Positions 13,188 through 25,879 of a stretch of 64,000 nucleotides of DNA are shown piece by piece. The translations under genes were made by a program, and so were the position numbers. The notes beneath the pieces are model-generated. The model did no database searches and was not told the origin of the DNA. It saw only the letters and a program-made list of their open reading frames with translations. Each line of letters begins with the position of its first letter. Within the stretch, counting starts at the first letter, position 1. Source of the DNA: Rhizophagus irregularis (taxonomy: Eukaryota > Glomeromycota > Glomeromycetes > Glomerales > Glomeraceae); contig NC_089440.1 in assembly GCF_026210795.1 (NCBI RefSeq), forward strand, positions 868,001 to 932,000, in the 5' to 3' direction.

Positions 13188-13325
13188 CTTAATATATATT
13201 CCTCCACAATTAAAACACTTTTCATCATATATATTAAAAGATATAAAATTAATTGGTATAGGACTAGATTTAAACCTTGGTGTTGGGTCAAAAAAATTTT
13301 CATCATTTGTATTTACAAGTTCCAT

Positions 13326-16300
13326 TTTAATGACTATATGTTATAAATAAATATCGATAACAATGATTTGGAAATTTTTGAACGTATTTTATTTATAAAA
13401 TTTTTATTTTTATTTATACCTGAAATGAAAGATGGAAATTTCTGTTAGTGATACAGAAAGTATTATGGAATTTTGAATTATTACAGAAAGTTCGTCAAGA
13501 CATCGGCATTATTTTTTACTTATTTAGTTCATAAGATCAACTAGTGGAAATACTTTTTAGGTATTAGGCGTAAATATTATTTCATCATAGAAGGTAATAA
13601 TGGAAACAAAAATGTTACACAAATTAAGAAAGGAAATCAAATGAGAATTTGAATAAGGTTTAAAAATTATTTTGTAAGGCCAATTGGACGTATAAAAATT
13701 TTATTCCAGAGCTTGTCAATTCGTCATAAATTCATAATAGATACTATTATAAATTTGAATTACTGTAAAATCTTATAAATTAACAAAATTTTTATGGTTT
13801 TGCTGAAGCAAAAACAAGGTAGAGTATTCCCTTAAATATATCAAAAAAATATTCGTAATGCCAATTTTCAATTTTTTGTGCTGTCACTAGTATATCATTT
13901 ATAGAAAGTTGAAAATAATTTATATAATTAAAAAAATTCCTTGGCCCGTATAAATTGAATTGTGTAACGTGAAACTCGTGATATACTAATGAGTTGAGAT
14001 TAATCCATATAATCCAGTTTCGGTTAATGAAATTTTTGATCGGATTTTTTTACGAAAAAAAGTGTACTAACGAAAAGGTTTAGTTTATTTCCATTAGCAG
14101 AACGTGATGATTTTTTTTTCGAGTTTATAATTGTGGACATCAAGCCGAAAGGATTATCTATTATTTTTTTTTCAGTTTAAACTGGTTTTTTTTCCTTAAA
14201 CAAATTTTCTTTTTATTTTTACTTTTTTTTCGGATTTAATTTTATTTCTATATAGTAATATTTTTTTCCTAATTTTTTTTTGTCCCTTCACCTCTTAAAA
14301 TTTGGATCAATGATCGGATTAATACTGCGGTGCTACGGAAAGCACTAATAATTTTTTTTTCTTGGTTAATTTTTTTTACTATTTTTTTTTGCCTTTTAGG
14401 TTTAAATCAGGCAGGTACTGCGATGTGATTTCTTTTTTATTTAGAATAAATGATTTTTAAATAATATCCAGCCAAAAAAAAAAAATAATAAAATTAATTT
14501 TTTTAAATTATATTTATTTATTTAATATAGTAAACTTTTATTTTCACCCACATTATAATCCAAATAAATTAATATTATGTATATAGTCAGAAATTTTATC
14601 ATGATTTAAATTCCTTAATCCTGTTGCAACGCGACGAATGGGTAATTATGAAAGCTCGAAATAGACATTCTAATTTACTTATAATAGCTATTTAGGATAT
14701 CTATTTAATTAATTTAATCGGATATTTAATTTATTTAATATACAGTAATTTAATAAAACATTAAAAATTAAGATTTGCAAGTTAAAAAAGTTTTAATAAA
14801 AAATCACTATTATTCAAAGCCTACTATTAACTTTTATTAAACTCTTAAATAAGCTTTAAAAAAATTCAAATTATACTATATTTCAGTTATTATTAAAAAA
14901 ATAATAATTCTAATGATTGCTTGAAGACTCTTTCTGATCATGAATTTTATATATTCCAACATATTCTTTTTTCTCTATTTTATTATACTTTACATGCCTC
15001 ATTACGAGAAATACTTGTGATCGGTTATTACTCTCCTAATGATCAATTATTCACGTGCTATATAACATATTTTGATGAGGAAAATGCATAAATAATACAT
15101 TTGATACTGCTCTAATAATGATAATATTTCTTTTTTTTTTGAAAATAATAATGACAAATAATTAATTGTTCTAGCTAATGTATATTTCAGTTCCTGTTTT
15201 AAGAATATTCAATAGCTATATTATTAATTAACATAAAACTCTCTTTGATTTAACAAAATCTCAAAATCTCGATATGCTTTAATGATTGCCATATTCGTCT
15301 TTTGTATTATTTTATTCATCTTATTATTATTATAATTATTTGATAAAAAAATTGTATGTATGAGTATACCAGTTTATTTTGTTATTGTGAACCATAAAAG
15401 ATATATTGCCATTGCAATTAATCATCGATGAATACCATCTTTAGTCCTCTATTTGACATTATTAGACCAATGCTAGGAGATAGAATCATCTTGGCTTGTA
15501 CTGTTGTGTTGCTTTTTTTTTGTTGTTACATTAGTAATTATCACTCAAGAATCATTACAGAAACACTCATGTCAATAGAACAGTTAAGTGAAATATAATA
15601 ATTCTTCTACGTAATACTAATTCTCCTTAATTTGATAATAATAAATCAGTAAGTAAGTAAAAGATATTGCAATTTAATAATATTATAAGATTATAATAAC
15701 TTAAATAACTTACCATTAATTTAATGTATGTATATATAAAAATATTTAATGGAGTGATATAAAAAGGAGCGTAGTTCGTTGTTGTTCATCTTTATTTGGA
15801 AAATTATCAGTAATATGTGGATTAGCACTGTTCATTACTTTAAATGTACTGCTAATAAATATTCAAATAACTCATATGTCCTCATGAATTTGTATGTCAA
15901 AATTCTTGGAATCTACAAGAATAGGATCTAATTCCTGCTGAGTGACTAATGATTCATATATGAAAAGGAATCTTGGCTAAAAAGATGATATTTATTATGT
16001 ATTCAAATAATGATGGTATCGACTATCGACTATTGAGTCTGATAACTGCCAAAATTGCCATATACAATTTTTTGTATCCTATTTACTCTCTCACCTTGGG
16101 CGAGTGGTACAAACATCGAGAGCTTTATTTTCGTATTTTGTTATTCTTCGTCGTTGGATCTATATAGAGCTTTGGCGCTGATTTTTTTTCTATATCAAAA
16201 TTTTTATGAAAAAATTTTTCCGTGATTATAAAGTTAAATCTAACTCTTTGTTTATCATGTGATTTCTAATATTATAGAGATTTATTTGAGATTTATTATA

Positions 16301-18760
16301 GATTATTAAGTTTTGATCAGTAAAAGTTGATATAGCTCAACTTATGAAATTCCATTATTATAAATCATATTTTCACTAGTAAAATTATATGGAAAAGAGG
16401 CAAAAGTGATATCTATATATATATATATAATAATTTCTTTTAACTTCCTATTATATTACGCAATATATTTATTGTATTTTTTATTCTATTTTTATGAAAG
16501 TGCATGTATTATAAAATTGTTTTTTAAGTCCATAAATTTATGAGAATAAGAAATGAAACTATTTATAGAGTCAAACAGTATCGTTTATATCATTTTTGAC
16601 TTAAATTATGGAACTATTGATAATACTACAAAAAAAAAATTTATTTATAAATGAAGAAAAAAATAATGAAATAAATACTGTAAATTATTGCAACTCAGAT
16701 AATCTAAATGTATTTTAGCTAATTAAGTAGTATTACTTTATATATATAATCCTATTCAGAATATTTAAACAACTAGAATTAATTTAATAGGAATTTTTCA
16801 GAAGTTGAGTAAATGATGTTAATAGGTTTCTGAACATGCATAAATCAAAATAATCATTAAATCAGTACTAATTAGATATTGTTTTACCTCAAAAGCATCT
16901 TAATATAATATTAGTTTGAATAAAAAATTTCTTATGCCATTCAAAAGCTTACAATTTTTTTTGTTATACAAGTATGGTAGATCTTAGATTAATTATTTTT
17001 CTTTACACGCTGTTTTGGTGGTAGTATTGCAGATTTAGTATAATATATAAAATAAGTATAGTTCAGTCATTAGGAATACTGTGGTGACCAATAGGAATTA
17101 ATGTTACTAATAACGTTTTCTCTCATAAAAATATCGGTCATTAATCCTGCATATTCCTAATCGACTGAACAATAATAAATGTTATCCTAAAGCCAAATAG
17201 GATCATGCTTTATTCATCATGCTGATGTTTTTGTTATTAAGCTATAAATAAACTACAATTACATAATTATTATTGATATTTTTTCAGATACTAATAACAT
17301 ATAAAAGGTTATGGGACACGTCATATTAAACCGGAAATAGTTATAATTTGCAGTTCGGTGATATTCTAACCCCCTATCAAATAACTTATACATAATGATA
17401 ATTCTTATCCTTAATGGTATGACAATGATGTTGATTATTTAGGAAATTTATAGTATGTATTATAAGGTTTATTAATCTCAATTTGTAAGAAACCCATAAA
17501 GTTATTATTCTAGGTATCTATTCATTTTAATTACATTGCAGGGTTATTAGGCTAATCACTAATATATTTCAAATAGTTGTTAATAATATTAATGAACAAT
17601 TTTAGTAAATCCCTTTAAAAAAAAAATTTCAAGCAATTTTTTATTAAGAATATACAACAATCAAATAAATCTGTTAAAACTGGAATAAAAAAGTCTCTTT
17701 CAATAAATTCTTCTAGTAATATATACAATATATGTAAGAATATATAAATATGTCGTCTATACTTTAATCTCTACTGATGAGTTTTTAACTAGCAGATTCC
17801 TGCTTACAAAATTATATTTAGTAATATTGAACTTTTCAGTAAATTTGTCTATTCAAATTTTATAACATTTAAATAATAATATTAAGATATAATTAATTAC
17901 TCTCCTTCATATTACTACTGTATACTCATAAAAATACCTGATATAAATTTTAAATGGCACGAAGTGCAAAAAATACTTGACAAAGTTTTAAACTAATTGC
18001 AAATAGATTGTTTGTATTTTGCCTTGAAAATCGTCTAATACGATTTAATAACAATAATGTATCAAACCCCTTATTGCTAGTTCAAAGTTTCAAAGTATTC
18101 TGAGCTACAATCAAATTAGATTTTCAAAAGTTTGCCACCATCAAGAACTTCTAAAGTCTGTGAACCCATAATCGCCACCATCATCATCCCGTACAGTGGA
18201 GAGAGCCAACCATTTTTTAATGGTTTTAGTACATAATTTTTATTATTTTATAAATAGTTTTTACCATTATTTCATTTGTTTCGAATGTGGAGGAAATAAT
18301 ATATTTTAAATTATTATTATAATATTACAATTAACTTATATTTACATGTATATTAAATTATAACTGTATTATTTCTGGTATTATTTTATAAATATGTTTA
18401 TTGATACCTGTAATAAAATTCCAAAACCTAATAAGAGACCATAAGGTAAGAAAATTACAGAATGATATGATTTAATTTAATTATTCTTTAAAAATTTAAT
18501 TTCTACATTTTTTCTTTGATTAGATGATGCGAACATATATGAATTGTAATTATTTTCTTAGTTTTTTAAATATGTTTCAAACTTGATATCTGTAATATGG
18601 ATTGTACTTATTTTTTATTTTATTTTATTTTATTTTTTTTGGATATGTATGATTCTAATTTTATTAATAAAAAAAGCAGTAAAATTATCATTTATAAACA
18701 GTACATGCATTTGAAATTTTAAATAATTTATGATATAAATTATAAAATAATATTATTTAT
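13326..18760. other. Long A+T-rich intergenic region
   Basis: Roughly 5.4 kb without a supportable gene. It holds poly-T/poly-A runs (14100-14450), a TA dinucleotide tract (16410-16430) and one MITE at 17060-17171. A 64-codon frame at 15973-16167 has no start context, domain or splice support. Confidence 0.45.
17060..17171. mobile_element. Short MITE-like inverted-repeat element
   Basis: Left end GTTCAGTCATTAGGAATAC pairs with the reverse complement of right end TATTCCTAATCGACTGAAC with one extra base. The core is about 75 bp. The target duplication is unclear. Confidence 0.55.
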
Positions 18761-20252
18761 TCATTTAATGACTTGAAAAACTTCATAATCCTCTACATCA
18801 AAAGTTACTAAAGGTGGAAACATTCTAGGATAAGAATATGCTCTATAACTTGCCCAAGTACCATCATTTTGACAAAATAAATCATGACCACCACCAAATG
18901 TTGGACCATAATTTTCATTACAGTATATAGAAGAAAGGTATTCATTTTCATCAGGATAACCTAATTTTACACTTTGATAATCATTCTTATCTATAAATGA
19001 AAATATGAAACTATCTTTAGTTGATTTAAAATTTTCACTTTTATCCCAAAAAAGTGGATTATAACCTCCAACTATTTGTTCAGTATTTGTAATTTTTGCT
19101 ATAACTATAGTAGATTCTATATTATCACATTTCTCATGGAATGCCTTTGAAGTATTACCATCCCTACTTCTACGATAAAGTAATTTAAATTTATAAGGAA
19201 TATTTTTTAAATTATAAAATGAATCATCTTTTCTATCAATCCAACTAGCAAACGTAGTAAAATGTTTACGATCAATTATGATTGAATCATAAATACTTTT
19301 TGATTGTCTAGGTGGTAATATAATAATATTTGTTTTTAAATTTGGTGTCAAAAGACTATTATAAACATCTTTTAATAGTAAAGTTTTCAAAGGAAATACT
19401 TTATCATGAAGATCTTCCTGAGACATATGATGAAATCTAACTAACGGAATACATCTATGAAGAGTTTTTTTCATCATGTTAATTTCTTCCTCATCCCATT
19501 TTTTAAAATCTTGTTGAATTGAAGGATTTTGAGTAAGTCCCCATTTTATCAAACTATCCCAAATAATAGTTTCATCTAAATTTAAATCATCTCGTTTTAA
19601 AAGTAATTCTAATAAAGGTTCTTTTATAGTAACAAAATTTTCAGAATTAAATATTATATCCGGTTCTTCACAAATTTTCTCAAAATAATAATTATATAAA
19701 TCTGTGAATAATTCACATTGATAAACCATTTCAAAAATTTCTATAGGATTTTGATATAAAAACTCATCTTTATGTTCATTCAAGTATTTTTGAATACAAG
19801 GAATTAAAGTTTGAATATTAAGTTCATCCACCGCAATCAAAAGTTCTAATGCGTCAAGACCTTGTAATTTTGTTAAATCAATCTTTCCGCAATAAATAAA
19901 TCTATGATAAAAGTAATTGTAATTAAGAAAAAAAAAAATCAACATGTACAATAATTATTACGAACATCAAAAATTATATATTTATTATTTTACGTTACCT
20001 TAGAATAATATTAAATATTTGAGGAGGAATATTGGGTTTTTTAAAAATAAATTTTCCATCCTTTTTTTCAGCCCATTTATTAGAAAATGCAGCACAAAAA
20101 TATTGTAACCTGGTACATAAAATAGGTGAATGCGCATGAAATTCTTTTATATTTTCATTTTCACCGACATAAATAATAACATCATATCCTATTTCAGTAA
20201 TAAATAATTTTTCTAAATCATTAACGACTTCTTGATAATATTCGTGAGACAT
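18761..20252 (-). CDS. BTB-BACK-TLDc domain protein (copy A)
   Basis: Two exons: 20252-19999 and 19901-18761, with a GT-AG intron of 97 bases that splits an Arg codon (ILR/FIYCG), giving 464 residues. Exon 1 is a BTB fold (YDVIIYVGENENIKEFHAHS, then PILCTRLQYF, then WAEKKDGKFIF). Exon 2 opens with FIYCGKIDL, followed by a helical BACK-type region (DELNIQTLIPCIQKYL onward) and a C-terminal TLDc domain from about residue 285 (TFASWIDRK, YKFKLLYRRSRDG, IVGGYNPLFW, FGGGHDLF, DYEVFQVIK). BTB-BACK proteins are often cullin-3 adaptors and TLDc domains are linked to oxidative-stress resistance and V-ATPase binding. The role here is inferred from domains only. Same intron position and strand as copies B-D. 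Confidence 0.9.
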
Positions 20253-20321
20253 ATTAGTTTTATTAGGTTGAATGAGAGAGTGTTAAAATTTTGTAGAAAG
20301 AAATATTTTTATAAAAAATTT

Positions 20322-20362
20322 CGTACGACAGTTACGCTCCGGATAATAATTGTACCGTAATT
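20322..20362 (-). promoter_or_regulatory. Conserved upstream motif of the BTB-TLDc array, copy A
   Basis: 70-110 bases upstream of the start codon the minus strand reads GGTACAATTATTATCCGGA and then a CGTACGA stretch. It resembles the motifs upstream of copies C and D. Confidence 0.4.
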
Positions 20363-21624
20363 TTAGTTACATATGATTATCGGAAAAAAAAAGTTAGTAT
20401 CTAAATCTTTTTTAAAGTTAATTTTAACCCACAACATGACGAAACATGTGATATTCATGCAAAAAAAAATTTTTCTAGAAATTTTTATTAATATGCTAAG
20501 AAAATTGATACAAAAACTTGAAATTTTATAATGATTTGATTCCTTCAATTTAAAAATACTATAGTGATTATTTAAATTTCTGTTTATTCAAAGTGATAAT
20601 ATAATGGCGTAGATATTTTATATTAAACTCCTTTGAATACTTAGGTTGATCAAGTTGATCTGGTATTTGCCGCAGTTACCAGGGTTCACGGACAATCATA
20701 TCCACCGACAAACGTTTCATCGACAAGGCCACTTCGCTGATTGGTTCAATGCAAAGCTATTTAAATTTTTTTTTCTAATTTTTTGCTCATCGCAGCTATA
20801 AATAACTGATATGTGTAGTAATTAATAAAAATTTTTAAAAAATTTGAGGCTACATATTAGTCATTACTAAATTAGGACAATATTAAAAAAAAAAGAAAAG
20901 AAAATTTTATTTTTATTACGAAAGACATAATTATATGGTTTTTTTTTCTTAAAAAAAAAAAAATTTATATTTAAAAATTACCATATATGTCGTCTGTGGT
21001 GAAACATTTGTCTGTGAGTCGAGTGCATCCCGGAATATTGCGGACCGTTACCCGACTAATGCTGGCGTTAGATCTCTGCATAACTCTGGCCAAATCTGTC
21101 GGGAAAATTTCCTGTCGGGGAATCTCCAAGGAATCTCCTTCGGGAAATCGCATTATTGCATGTTTTAATTGGTCATATTTTGTACTACAATGTTTATTTG
21201 GTTTCTCTTGAGGACCCGAACCACATTTTATGATTTAAAATTAACATTCATAAACGTGGAAAATAGGACAAGCCTATCAAATGTGAGTAAATTAATTTTA
21301 TAAAATTAGCAGATAAATGTTGGGTTTAATTGAATCACACTTCAAATGATATAAAGAGAAATTTAATATAAAATTTTTTCCAATAAATAAACTTTTAAAC
21401 ATTATTTGTGACGTGGCTAAATTTCTAGTAACACAAATTAACAATATTAAAGAAATCATTAACTCGTAAAAATCAAAAAACACTACTATTTTACACTCTT
21501 CTGCATAAATTTTATATAAAGAATGCCATGATACTTTAATACTTTATGCCAAAACTAATTAATTTTATTTTAATTAACAATTTTAATATAAAGAATTCTA
21601 CTAGTATCTCATACACAAATTTGA
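20363..21624. other. Spacer between BTB-TLDc copies A and B
   Basis: A GC-richer block at 20985-21190 is open on both strands for about 60-74 codons but shows no domain. It may be a decayed coding or transposon fragment. The rest is A+T-rich without features. Confidence 0.35.
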
Positions 21625-23118
21625 TTATCTTTTAATAACTTGAAATACTTCATAATCATCTACTTCAAACCTTGCCGGTATATCATCAATTTCAGGATAT
21701 GAACTATAATAATTGTCAAAAGAACTATGCCAAGGACCTTTTCTATCACGATATAAATTTGGACCGCCACCAAACCCTGGTCCACGATTGGAAAAATTCC
21801 TTATAGAATATTTATTACCATTACTATAACCTATTTTCGCTGTTTCGATATTTTTTTCATCTGTAATTAAGTATATAAAACTATCAAATGTAGATTTATC
21901 TTGATCGCTTGCATCCCATTGAAGTGGATTATATCCCCCAACTATACTTTCTGAATTTGCAATTTTTGCAACAACAATAGTAGCTCCTTTATTATCACAT
22001 TTATTATGAAACATTACGGGCGTATCACCATCTTTACTAGCACGATAAAGTAAATTGAATTTGTAAGGAATATTTCTTACACCATAATGTGAATTTTCTT
22101 TCTTATCAATCCAACTAGCAAAAATAGCAAAATGTTGACGTTCAATTAAAGTTGAATCATAAATAAAATTTGATTTTCTTGGAGGTTGAATATCATTTTT
22201 TAATTTCTTATTTGACGAAACATGATATTTTATGAGATCATCAACTAAATCCTTTGGTAGTAATTTTTTAATAGGATATACCTTTTCAATAAAATCATCT
22301 GAAGAAATATGATAAAATCTTATTAATGGAATAAATCCATGAAGAGCTCTCTCCATAATTTTAATATCCTCTTTACTCCATTTTGTAATGTCTTGTGAAA
22401 TAGAAGGATTATGTGCAAGTCCCCATTTCAGTAAACTATCCCAAATAAGAATTTCGTCCAAACCTAAATCATCCCTTTCTAAAAGTAATTTCAATAAAGG
22501 TGCATTTAAACTGGTAAATTTATCAGATTCAAATAATATTTTAGGTTCTTCACAAATCTTCTCAAGATAATAATTCCATAAATCTGTAAATGATTCATGT
22601 TGATAAACTGTTTCAAGAATTTCTATAGGGTTCCGTTGCAAAAATTCATCTTGATGCTTAATCAAATGATTTTGAATACAAGATATTAAAGATTGAATAT
22701 TAAGTTCATCCACTACAATCAAAAGTTTTAGTACCTCGGGACCTTGTAACCTTGTCAAATCAATCTTTCCACAATAAATAAATCTAATTAATTAAAAATA
22801 TTTAAATATAATCATTTGCGATTTTTAATTTTTATAAAATATCTTTATTTTACATTACCTCAAAATAACTTTAAAAAATTCGGGAGAAACATTAGGTTTC
22901 TTAAAAATAAATTTTCCATCATTTTTTTCTGCCCACTTATTAGAGAAAGCTGTACGAAAATATTGTGATCTTGTACATAAAATATTTGAATGTGCATACA
23001 ATTCTTTCATACTTTCATTTTCACCAGCATAAATAATAACATCATATCCTATTTCAGTTGTAAGTAATTTTTCAAAATCGTCAACAACTTCTTGATAGTA
23101 TTCGTAAGACATTTTCAA
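21625..23118 (-). CDS. BTB-BACK-TLDc domain protein (copy B)
   Basis: Exons 23118-22859 and 22783-21625, intron 75 bases at the conserved Arg codon, 472 residues (470 if the second Met at 23112 is used, the position equal to the start of copies A and C). BTB segment: EIGYDVIIYAGENESMKEL, then WAEKNDGKFIFKKPN. BACK-like region: VDELNIQSLISCIQNHL and ERDDLGLDEILIWDSLLKWG. TLDc: HFAIFASWIDKKE, IPYKFNLLYRASKDGD, GATIVVAK, IVGGYNPLQWD, FGGGPNLY, DYEVFQVIKR. All segments are open and ungapped against its paralogues, so it is probably functional. Its target is unknown. Confidence 0.9.
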
Positions 23119-23845
23119 ACTAGTTTAAGGAAGATAGAAAAAAAAATCCGAAAAATTTGAAAGTCTAATAAGAATGGACTTACTAAATTTATAAAGAATT
23201 TTGTCATGATCTGCAAAATTTATTTCTTTTTTTTCTAAGAAGCTGTACCACCATATGATTAAAAGTGGATCTCGATTTAGAACTGATTTTCAATTTAGTA
23301 TAACGGTTGTAAATTAATCGTTATTTGATAGAAATTAATCAAAAATATTCCTAATGATCAGTATACCATATTTACTGCACATGTGGCTTATCTTATAATA
23401 AGGTGTATTCACTTTTTTTCATTACTATTAAGAGCTTCCAAGAATTTTTCAAACTGATGAGATATTTTAAATGTTCATTGATATGGAGTATAAATTAAAC
23501 AATTTATTTGTTGTCAAACTTATTTTAATAATTTTGAAAAGATGTAAAAAAAAAAAAAAATTCGATCAAATTAGCAGTGACCATCACATGAGATTCAAAT
23601 TGGTTGGTTCCGTGAGCGTGCATTGCAGATCATCTAGACGAAAAAATCGGTATTTGATCTAATACTTTAATTATTCGTAAGTATAATTTTATATTCTCAT
23701 ACTTAAATAAACATTTCCTTTACTTTATTTATTAATAATTGTAATATTTTTAAACGTAAATCTATCAATATAACGATAATATAATTTAAGAAAGATACAT
23801 AAATAGAATATAAAAATTTTTATACAAGTATAATCAACATTAAAT
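23119..23845. other. Spacer between BTB-TLDc copies B and C
   Basis: A+T-rich with a poly-A run near 23545. No gene or clear element is seen. The conserved upstream motif of the other copies is not clearly present 5' of copy B. Confidence 0.4.
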
Positions 23846-25301
23846 TCAATCCTGATTTTTAATAATTTGGAATACTTCGTAATCATCTACTTTAAACCTT
23901 ACCGGTATTCCTTCAATTTTGGGGTAAGAATTATTATAATCATAAGAAATATTTCCACTATGCCAATTACCATCATTATTAAAATACAAATCACAACCAC
24001 CACCAAACGCTAGCCCATGATCAGAAAGATTTCTAATAGAATATTGATTACCATTACTATAACCTACATTTGCAGTTTCTATATCATTTCTGTCCGTAAA
24101 TAAATATATAAAACTATCGATTGTAGCCTTCCATGTATTGCTTGAATCCCATTGAAGTGGATTATATCCTCCAACTATTCGTTCTGAATTTGTAATTTTT
24201 GCAACAACAATAGTTGCACCTTTATTATCGCATTCAACGTGAAATGCTGCGGGTGAAAAACTATCCCTACTAGCACGATAAAGTAAATTGAAATAACAAG
24301 GAATATTTCTTACACCATAATGTGATTTTTCTTTCTTATCAATCCAACTAGCCAAAATAGCAAATTGTTTACGTTTAATTATTGTTGAATCATATCTTTT
24401 AGGTGCAGTATGAAACCTCACGAGGTCAACAATCAAATCTTTCGGTAGTAATTCTTTAAAGGGATATACTTTTTCAAGAAACTCGTCCGAAGAAATACAA
24501 TAAAATTTTATTAATGGGATAAATTCATGAAATGTTTTTTCCATAATTATAATATCTTCTTTGCTCCATTTTGTGATGTCATGTGAAATAGAAGGATTTT
24601 GTGCAAGGCCCCATTTCAATAAACTATCCCAAATAATACATTCTTCCAAATTTAAATCATCTCTTTCTAAAAATAATTTCAATAAAGGTATCTTTATACT
24701 GATAAATTTATCAGAATCAAATAGTATTTTAGGTTCTTCACAAATGATTTCAAAAAAATAATTCCAAAAATCTGTGAATGATTCATGTTGATAAACTGTT
24801 TCAAGAATTACAATAGGATTCTGTTTTAAAAACTTATCTTCGTTTTGAATCAAATAGTTTCGAATATAAGAGATTAAAGATTGAATATTAAGTTCATCAA
24901 CTGATATTAAGAGGTTCAATACTTCAGAAATTTGTAAATTTGTCAAATTAATCTTACCACAATAAATAAATCTAATTATTTAAAAAAAAAGTATATTTAA
25001 TTACGATGTTAAATTTTTTATAATTTATCATTAACTTATTACGTTACCTTAGTATAACATTAAATAATTTAGGAGGTATGTTAGGTTTATTAAAAATAAA
25101 TTTTCCATCTTTTTTTTCGGCCCATTCATTAAAGAATGCTGCATAAAAATATTGTGATCTGGTACATAGAATATTTGAATGTGCGTGCAATTCTTTCACA
25201 TTTTCATTTTCACCAGCATAAATAATAACGTCAAAACCTATTTCAGTTGTGAGTAATTTTTCAAAATCGTTAAGTACCTCTTGACAATATTCATGAGACA
25301 T
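23846..25301 (-). CDS. BTB-BACK-TLDc domain protein (copy C)
   Basis: Exons 25301-25048 and 24971-23846, intron 76 bases, 459 residues. Starts MSHEYCQEVLNDFEKLLTTE. BTB: FDVIIYAGENENVKELHAHS. BACK-like: VDELNIQSLISYIRNYL and ERDDLNLEECIIWDSLLKWG. TLDc: FAILASWIDKKEKSHYG, IPCYFNLLYRASRDS, ATIVVAKITN, IVGGYNPLQWDS, FGGGCDLYF, DYEVFQIIK. The linker between BACK and TLDc is shorter than in B and D by about ten residues. Nothing indicates inactivation. Confidence 0.9.
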
Positions 25302-25363
25302 TTTTTTTTTTATATAAAATATATAAAATAATTTCAGAAATTTTATATTGAAAAGTTTCGGAT

Positions 25364-25408
25364 TCTTGTACTACTGAAATTGGGCTTCGGGTAATAATTT
25401 AACCGTTT
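25364..25408 (-). promoter_or_regulatory. Conserved upstream motif of the BTB-TLDc array, copy C
   Basis: About 65-105 bases upstream of the start, the minus strand reads GGTTAAATTATTACCCGAA followed by CAGTAGTACAAGAATCC. It matches the copy D motif closely. Confidence 0.5.
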
Positions 25409-25879
25409 TTTTTTCCTTTTTTATCATAAAAGGCTAAATTCATTATATTACAAATAATGATGTCAAAATACCCAGCCGCGAAAATCTGCAGAATATTTTT
25501 CTATAGTTATATATTTCCAAAAAACAGATCCGTTATTGTAATAAATAATACAAATAATGCAAAACAATAATTTACTAAGCAATTCTATAAATAATAGTTT
25601 TGTTGAATTAATAAAATGTTATAAACAGTATTTGTGCTTTACTTATCTGCAATTAAGGAGTTTTCATGAGTTTTATTTACATTTTGTTTTCTTCTCGTTA
25701 ATATAAGTGTAAAGCTTTAATTTTATTTAAGATACCAATCTCGAAAAGTCGAAATTTTATCTCATTTCATAAATTGCAAAAAAATTTTTACTTTATTTAA
25801 ATACGGCTGACATCCAGTAGACCCGAATTACGTACAGCCACGGCTGAGCTATTTATCACAGCTAAGACGGCTGGTCAGC

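Larger units (their letters stand above)
9860..13325 (-). pseudogene. Protein kinase (TKL-like, Cys-rich N-terminus), disrupted
   Basis: Start MELVNTNDENFF at 13325. A Cys-rich N-terminal region follows with CxxC knuckles (CFNCGG, YCKKC, CKLCGK, CRYC, CKKCKR) across about 13320-11570. The kinase domain then reads G-loop TKGGYGII, lysine VILKRF, catalytic HRDFHSGNIL, metal-binding GDLGLS, IAPEIF and SCWDPDPKKRPP, then a Ser-rich tail with KRNNEELNLD near 9890. Introns lie near 11150-11080, 10845-10780 and in the tail. Damage: a 1033-bp hAT-type insertion after codon 46, a frameshift near 12060, Trp to TAG near 11733, Trp to TGA near 10545, and an 80-bp tandem duplication that shifts frame near 11365. 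The family belongs to a kinase expansion typical of Rhizophagus. Its substrate is unknown. Confidence 0.85.

Noticed and set aside
20971-21211. Opposing 60- and 74-codon frames in a GC-richer block
   Set aside because: Open on both strands by composition. No domain, homologous copy or splice site was seen, so it is noted only as a block.
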